DNA of 64,000 bases from Silene conica (Eukaryota > Streptophyta > Magnoliopsida > Caryophyllales > Caryophyllaceae): NCBI GenBank assembly GCA_029255685.2, contig CM055320.2, positions 13,440,614-13,504,613 of the forward strand. Reading direction: 5' to 3'. The notes beneath the pieces were generated by a model, which worked only from the letters and a program-made list of their open reading frames with translations, did not search any database and had not been told where the DNA came from. Every line of letters starts with the position of its first letter. Positions within the stretch are counted from its first letter, which is position 1. The translations under genes and the position numbers were made by a program. This document shows, piece by piece, positions 58,370-64,000 of this stretch.

Positions 58370-59184
58370 GATCAGTCAAATGAAGTTGCATATAAATTGG
58401 GTTTTCATTTGGTAAAAGTCAAGTATCAACCAAAGCATTATCCCCCGTATAATGTCGTCAAATGTAATCGTCATGGAAAATACAGTAGTAGGGCTAAGGA
58501 TCCTGCCAATCCGCAAAGGAGAACCTCCACAAAGCGGTTTGATTGTCCATTTGATCTAAGAATGGTTAATGTTACGAAGGGTTCTTAGGAAGTAAGACCG
58601 AAGTGTGGTATGCATAATCACGAATTGGGAAGCTATTTAGAGGGTCATAGGCGTCGTGCTAAACTTAATGACGATCAGAAAGGTTTTCTGAAGGGTTTAT
58701 GACAATCTAAAATGAAACCCGGAAAGGTTAGAAATGCATTCACGCGCAAATATCCCGATCAACCGGCTCCAGTAATTAAACGAGTATACAATCAGAATGC
58801 AAATTTCAGTGCTGAGGATAGGGAGGGTCGAAACAGTATACAATACATGTTACATCTAGCAGGTCAAGCCAACTATTTTCGAGAATTTACGAGGCATCCA
58901 GACACAAAAGCTCTCACAAACGTATTTATGGCTCATCCCGAGGCCATTAAAATGTTTAGAACGTGGCCTTATGTTGTCTTGATCGATTCTACGTACAAGA
59001 CAAATACTGGTTGAGTGTGTAGGAGTGACAACGGTTGGTAATAGTTTTCTTATTGCTTATGCCTTAATCAAGAAGGAAGATGACGTTGGGTATACATGGG
59101 TGTTGGAAACATTGAAGTCATTGTTAGAACCAGGTGTTAAACAAAATGCCATTATCACTGATCATGAGGGAGGACTAATGACAT
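58370..59184 (+). pseudogene. FAR1 domain and MULE transposase core remnant
   Basis: FAR1-like zinc domain: YKLGFHLVKVKYQPKHYP, VVKCNRHGKYSS, RFDCPFDLRMV, then MHNHELGSYLEGHRR. Next comes the MULE core: KALTNVFMAHPEAIKMFRTW, VVLIDSTYKTN (first catalytic Asp), SFLIAYALIKKEDDVGYTWV and NAIITDHEGGL (second Asp). Lesions: TAG at 58586, TGA at 58700, and a frame change with a small deletion near 59012. The core ends at about 59184 where the 33-bp repeat array starts, so the last catalytic Glu and the SWIM zinc finger are missing. It is an inactive relative of Jittery/FAR1-type transposases. Confidence 0.85.
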
Positions 59185-59350
59185 GGCCTTAGCTGTGTCG
59201 TGTAGTCCACACGACATGGCCATGACTGTGTCGTGTAGTCCACACGACATGGCCTAGGCTGTGTCGTGTAGTCCACACGACATGGCCATGGCCGTGTCGT
59301 GTGGTCCACATGACATGGCCTAGGCTGTGTCGTGTGTTTCACAAGACATT
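59172..59350. repeat. 33-bp dyad tandem array
   Basis: Five units starting at about 59194, 59227, 59260, 59293 and 59326, each containing TGTCGTGTAGTCCACACGACA-like dyads separated by GGCCATGRC or GGCCTAGGC in alternation. The same 33-bp period and words as the palindrome at 58088-58214, on the other side of the transposase core. Confidence 0.9.
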
Positions 59351-59729
59351 GACGAAAATCGTTCCAAATTTTCTTCCCTAATTCGCAATTAACAATCAAA
59401 ACTATCTCATAAATCACAAGTATCACTCCCTAATTGGCTTCAAACATCATTAATTTCCACCTAAAATAACTAATCTAAATTCAATTAACTTAAATCCAAT
59501 CTAATAACAAAATAACAAAACTAATTAGAATACATACCTTATACTTGTGTAAATGGAAGAGGAATGATTGAACTTGGAAGAGGAGTGATGATGGAAGAGG
59601 AATGAGTTGAATGAGTTTTTTACTTTTATTTTGAATGAATGAGGAGTAAGAGGAAGAATGAGGAGTAAATAGGATGAATGATGAGTAAATAGGGATAAAT
59701 AAGGGTCTTCTTACCATAAACATAAAAAT

Positions 59730-59970
59730 GCGCCTCAAAAACCGTTTCAAAAACCGTCTCAAAAATTGTTTATTATTAATAATAACCGATTACAATTGTT
59801 TATTATAAAAACCGTCTCAACATTTAACCGTAAAAACCGTAAAAAAAAAAAATCAGGTTACAATTAACCATATTATCCGTCTCAAAAACCGTCTAAAAAA
59901 ACGGGTCAAAAAAAAGTGTCAAAAACCGTCTCAAAAACCGTCTCACAAAATTCCGTCTTAAAACCCGCCC
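59730..59970. repeat. AAAAACCGTCTC subterminal array (right)
   Basis: Irregular copies of the complement of the left-end unit. Marks the right inner end of the MULE. Confidence 0.85.
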
Positions 59971-60088
59971 GTAAAAAAAAGTCAAAAAACAAAAACCAAA
60001 TTCAAATATTCAAGGGCAAAATGGAAATATTTTAAAAAATAGGGGGCCTAATAAGTGAAACATGGGGCGTGATATAGCAATTTTGCTA

Positions 60089-60363
60089 TCAATACATCCC
60101 CCATAAGCGGAACCCTTAACACCACAACAACTGTTTATAGATTTTACAACATATGACGCTGCTATAACCAGCTACATGATGTTAAATATATTAAGGCCAT
60201 AAGAACCCAACAACCCTAACAGTAAATCACGGTTGGTGTCCCAATTAAACACAAACACAGGCCATTACATATACTTATAGTATGTTGTCCTTGGAAACAA
60301 GGATATACACATTACATTAGCCAAACAAATATAATAAATGTAAACACGTTATAAGGTACGTGA
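60089..60363. other. host sequence, no gene
   Basis: AT-rich, lies 3' of the minus-strand F-box-family fragment and probably represents its 3' flank. Confidence 0.4.
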
Positions 60364-60575
60364 TTAGCAGTCCGAGTCGTAGTACCCGTCACTTCCTGAC
60401 ATGTTGTCAAAAATACTTTCGTTATGACCCCTGTTAAAGTGACCTAGCCTCCGAGACGGTCCGGCACCATATCGCATTAAGCTGTCTATTGAACAACACC
60501 CTTCACTTCCTGATATGTCATCATCCTGACTTTTGTTGAAAATAGGGGCTTGGTAAGGGGAGTCCTTATTTCTTA
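60364..60575 (-). pseudogene. C-terminal fragment of the F-box-like gene family
   Basis: The minus strand reads FNKSQDDDISGSEGCCSIDS, LMRYGAGPSRRLGHFNRG, and ends FDNMSGSDGYYDSDC at TAA 60366-60364. The last ten residues match the tail of the gene ending at 50028 (SGSEGYYDSDC) with one change. A related SGSEG motif occurs a second time upstream in the same fragment. The frame stays open into the left end of the Copia element at about 60580, which seems to have separated the tail from the rest of the gene. Function unknown. Confidence 0.5.
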
Positions 60576-60579
60576 CATT

Positions 60580-61305
60580 TGTCCCACATAGGAGAGTTAT
60601 AGAAGTTTGCTTGTGTTTATATATCCTTCTATTACTACACCTATCACTTGTGGGTCAAGGGAGCCTTTTGTAGAGGCTTGCGAGGTGCTTAATTCAGCTC
60701 GCACACGCGCGCGCGCGCGTGCCCGAGCCCGGCCCGGATCGGGATTCGGGATTTGGCAACGGCGGGCTGTGCCTATCTTTTTGGGCCGTGGGTTCGTTTT
60801 TTGTGTGAGATAGTCCAATAACGGTCTAGGGTTTTTTGGGTTGAAGTAGTCAGTCAACTGACTATTAGTGGGTGAGATATTCTCTCCCCACTTTCAGCCT
60901 TGACTGCTGACTTCGAGGAGGCAGTTTCCTCAGTAGGGTTCCTGTGATGCTCCCCTATATAAACCCGCCTCTGCAATCACAAAAAACCACACAATTACAC
61001 TCAACTCACATCTTCTCCTCTCTTCTTCTTCTCTTCTCTCTTTATAATTTCTGGGTAAAGTATTAAATCGTTCCAGGTCTTCCAGTCTTGAGTGGGCAAG
61101 ACTGTAAGGCAGCAGTAGTGTAATCCTTGGGGAACTACCGGTCATCGCTGATCGCCACCTCGGTCGTACCGGAAATATAGTTTTCAAGGCAGTGGTCTTA
61201 CCACGTCACTACCTCTCTCGGTATTTCTAATCTCCTGATTTTGTTACTGCTTTTTCGTACCTTTAGAATTACAGTTATTTCTGAGTTCTGTAATTCGCTC
61301 CAACA
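60580..61305 (+). repeat. probable 5' LTR of the right-hand Copia element
   Basis: Tentative TG at 60580 (TGTCCCACATAGGAGAG) and CA at 61305 (CTCCAACA). Contains a TATA box, a pyrimidine-rich leader (61014-61043) and a (CG)7 run at 60706-60719. No standard initiator-Met primer site follows, so the right border is uncertain. Confidence 0.5.
60956..60963 (+). promoter_or_regulatory. TATA box of the Copia LTR
   Basis: TATATAAA in CCCCTATATAAACCCGC, a strong plant core promoter match, about 375 bp before the gag ATG. A pyrimidine-rich initiator-like region lies 50-80 bp downstream. Confidence 0.7.
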
Positions 61306-61335
61306 ATTTGAAAACTATATTATTTTGCGGTAACA

Positions 61336-64000
61336 ATGTCGGCTGTATTGGCAAAAACCCTTCCTGATTTGACCAAACTTGAACGTCTAGATGGTAATAA
61401 CTACAGGCGCTGGTCACAAAAACTGCTCATGTTCTTCAAACAATTAGAAATTGATTATGTGTTGTTTAGTGATCCCCCTGCTCTAGTCATTTCTGACCCC
61501 CCTACTTCTGACCCCCTGCTGCTAGTAAAGAAATTGTCACTGTTGTGTCGGCTGCTGTCAAATCAAATGAGGATGTTATTAAGAAATTTGATAAGGATAA
61601 TAAGACTGTTAGATGTCAACTTCTGAGTAACATGACTGACACCCTGTTTGACCTCTTTATGGTTCATACGTCTGCCAAAGTGATATGGGAGTCTTTAGAA
61701 GCTAAGTATGGGGCTGATGATGCGGGGAAAAAGAAATATGTTGTGGGTAAGTGGCTGGGGTTTCAGATGGTCGATGGGAAACCTATCATCGAACAAGTAC
61801 ATGTTTATGAGAATTTTTGTACTGATGTGGTTAATGAGGGTATGAAATTAGATGACACATTTGTAGCCAATGTACTGTTAGAGAAATTCCCTCCCTCCTG
61901 GTCTGACTATAGGAACCACCTCAAGCATAAGAAAAAAGACCTGACCCTCCAGGATTTAGTAGGACACATGAGGACTGAGGAGGCAAATCGCCTTAAAGAC
62001 CTACCTGTCAGTCAATCTGTCAACTCTTCTGTTGCTACTGTGAAAGCCAATCTGGTCGAGTCTGGTGGTCCATCTAAATTCAAGGGTAAGGGTAAGGCCA
62101 AGGTTGGTCAGAGTCAGAACCAGGGTCCTGCCAAGAATAATGCTACAGGGAAGCTTACCAAACCAGTTGCGAAGATTCAGAAAGCTAAGGGTCCCATGGT
62201 TTGCTATGTCTGTGGGAAATCCGGTCACAAAGCCTACCAGTGTACTGAAAAGAAAACTCCTGAAGCCAATGTTGTTGTGACTGAAGCTGAGGATGTCATT
62301 GCTGCTGTGGTTGTTGAAGCAAATCTGGTGGGTAATGCTGCTGAATGGGTCTTGGATACTGGTGCTTCTAGACACCTATGTGCTGATAAGGGGCTGTTTG
62401 CTGAGTTCGAGGAAGTTGCTGATGGGGAATGCGTCTACATGGGTAACTCTTCATCTGCATTGATCACAGGCAAAGGCAAGATCTTTCTCAAACTCACCTC
62501 GGGGAAAACACTTGCTCTCACTAATGCTTTATTTGTACCCTCGTTGCGTCGAAACCTCGTGTCTGGTGCCTTACTAAACAAAGCTGGTTTGAAAACTGTT
62601 TTTGAGGCTGACAAGGTTGTAATGTCGCGTAATGGGGAATTTGTGGGCAAGGGTTATCTTTCTGGGGGTCTTTTTGTATTGAACACTGATTCAGTTTCTA
62701 ATAATATTGCATCTACTTCTGCTTATATTGCTGAGTCTATTGATGTTTGGCATGGTAGATTAGGTCATGTGAATGTTGACTATATTAAAAAACTTAGAAC
62801 TATGAGTTTAATTCCAAGTTTGACGAGTCAAGAATTTTCTAAATGTGCTAGCTGTGTTGAGGCTAAGTTTACAAAGAAACCTAGTAAACCTGTGACTACT
62901 AGGACGACGAGTCTTCTTGAGTTAATTCACACCGACCTAGCTGACTTCAAAAATGTTGCAAGTAGAGGTGGCAAGAATTATTATATCACGTTTATAGATG
63001 ACTGTTCGAGATACACTCGTGTATACTTGCTTAAAACCAAAGATGAAGCAGAACAATATTTTATAAACTTTAAAAATGTAGTCGAGAACCAACTTGACAG
63101 GAAAATTAAAAGAGTAAGGTCCGATCGAGGAGGTGAGTATGGCTCAAATTCTTTGATCGATTTTTGTGAGAAAAATGGTTTAATTCATGAAAAGAGCCCA
63201 CCATACTTACCTCAATCGAATGGAGTAGCTGAACGTAAAAATAGAACTTTAAAGGAGATGATGAATGCTATGCTTTTAAGTTCTGGCCTATCTGACGATA
63301 TGTGGGGGGAAGCTATACTGTCTGCTTGTCACATTCTTAACCGTGTACCTCATAAGAAAATTGACAAGACACCCTACGAGATCTCGAAGGGCTATCCACC
63401 TAACCTAAGCTTCCTTAGGGTTTGGGGTTGTTTGGCTAAAGTGGGTTTACCTGATTTTAGGAGACCTACCGTTGGACCTAAGACGTATGATTGTGTGTTT
63501 ATAGGTTATGCTCAAAATAGCTCTGCTTATAGATTTATGTCTCTGAGTGATCGTTCTATATCTGAAGCTAGAGATGCTGAGTTTTTTGAGCATGTTTTTC
63601 CTTTTCAGAAAACTGTTGTCCCATCCCCTAGTTTATCTGTTGCATCTTCTGATTTGTCTTCACATGCTAGTGCTAGCACTTCTATGGATTTACCTGTTGA
63701 ACCTAGAAGAAGTAAAAGACCTAGATGCCCAAAGAACTTTGGTGATGATTATGATACAACTTGTTTGTCTGAAGTTGGATACACTGTTTGTGCTAGTGAT
63801 GAGTTTGTTTCAGCTTTTTTAATAGAGGATGATCCCAAAACATATAGTGAGGCAGTGAGATCCATTGATGCTAATAATTTTTGGAAAGATGCTATTAAAA
63901 GTGAACTTGACTCTATTGTGTCTAATCAAACTTGGGAGTTGACTGATTTACCTAAAGGTAGTAAACCCATTACGAGTAAATGGATCTTTAAAAAGAAAAT
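61336..64000 (+). pseudogene. Copia Gag-Pol polyprotein, one frameshift, partial
   Basis: ATG 61336 begins MSAVLAKTLPDLTKLERLDG with NYRRWSQKLL. After 61516 the reading moves to the next frame, explained by one C missing from the run at 61512-61516. From there the frame is open to the window end. Domains in order: gag core (VIWESLEAKYG, LLEKFPPSW), zinc knuckle CYVCGKSGHKAYQC (62202-62243), protease WVLDTGASRHLCADKG, GAG-pre-integrase VWHGRLGHVN, integrase (IHTDLADF, RSDRGGEYG, PQSNGVAERKNRTL), then the start of reverse transcriptase (WELTDLPKGSKPITSKW). Without the single deletion the element would look intact here. The rest of RT and RNase H are outside the window. Confidence 0.88.

Larger units (their letters stand above)
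57240..60088 (+). mobile_element. degenerate FAR1/MULE transposon (about 2.85 kb)
   Basis: Ends are imperfect inverted repeats about 75 bp long: the left contains CCCCCTATTTTTCAATTTA and CCCATTTTGCCCTTG, the right their complements near 60003-60060. Inside each end is an array of GAGACGGTTTTT (57375-57490) or its complement (59730-59970). The middle encodes remnants of a FAR1-type MULE transposase on the plus strand. A clean 9-bp TSD could not be fixed, so borders are approximate. Confidence 0.75.
60580..64000 (+). mobile_element. Copia LTR retrotransposon, left part, runs off the window
   Basis: A probable LTR (60580-61305) is followed by gag and pol in Copia order. The 3' half and right LTR lie beyond the window, so LTR borders and TSD cannot be confirmed. 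It is distinct from the Sirevirus: short gag with a single zinc knuckle, and gag and pol in one frame. Confidence 0.85.

Noticed and set aside
58091..59350. CRISPR-like array of palindromic repeats
   Set aside because: Plant DNA. Repeats are contiguous 33-bp minisatellite units without unique spacers, inside a MULE, and no cas genes are present.
60597..60857. Arg/Ala-rich frames across the Copia LTR
   Set aside because: Produced by the CG run and flanking LTR sequence on both strands.
1..64000. Assignment to a particular plant family
   Set aside because: Element types present are widespread in angiosperms. No single-copy intact gene is available for placement.

Overview
This is plant nuclear DNA (an angiosperm, probably a eudicot; the species cannot be read from the sequence). 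There is no compact operon-like layout, no rRNA or complete tRNA gene, and almost everything recognisable is a transposable element or a gene fragment carried by one. LTR retrotransposons of the Copia (Sirevirus) and Gypsy (Athila) lineages, a TRIM, a large Helitron, CACTA, hAT and Mutator-like DNA elements, and Tourist and Stowaway MITEs lie nested in one another. Most element borders are supported by target-site duplications (TSDs).

Layout. 1-84: host flank. 85-10808: a complete, very young Sirevirus with near-identical 1.5-kb LTRs, intact gag (1677-3998) and pol (4007-7306), a decayed third-ORF region and three polypurine tracts; TSD GTAGC. 10814-11235: host. 11236-38858: one Athila-like Gypsy element. 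Its gag-pol is broken by two in-frame stops, a frameshift and an antisense TRIM (15140-16167). Its 3' LTR is split by a 15.3-kb minus-strand Helitron (23387-38662). The Helitron carries pieces of at least five unrelated host genes (PPR protein, AP-3 delta adaptin, calcium-dependent protein kinase, heat-shock factor, chloroplast SRP54), all in the Helitron's own orientation, plus unidentified exons.

38859-44221: a MITE cluster, including a 2.15-kb Mutator-like element that contains a Harbinger/Tourist-like element made largely of a hierarchical TTCAG array. 44063-50028: a small F-box-like gene with one nonsense codon, split by a hAT element (44222-49648) that itself holds a 4.5-kb Mutator-like insertion. 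50149-56205: a degenerate CACTA element with at least one captured exon. 57240-60088: a degenerate FAR1/MULE transposon with 33-bp dyad repeat arrays, one of which forms a near-perfect 121-bp palindrome. 60364-60575: a second copy of the tail of the F-box-like gene family. 60580-64000: the left part of another Copia element with one frameshift in gag, running off the window.

How the parts relate: only the Sirevirus looks capable of autonomous activity. The others are relics or dependants whose order of insertion can be read from the nesting. The observations most worth checking are the gene-capturing Helitron, three sets of covarying small hairpins in the Sirevirus (LTR and coding), and the long palindrome in the MULE.
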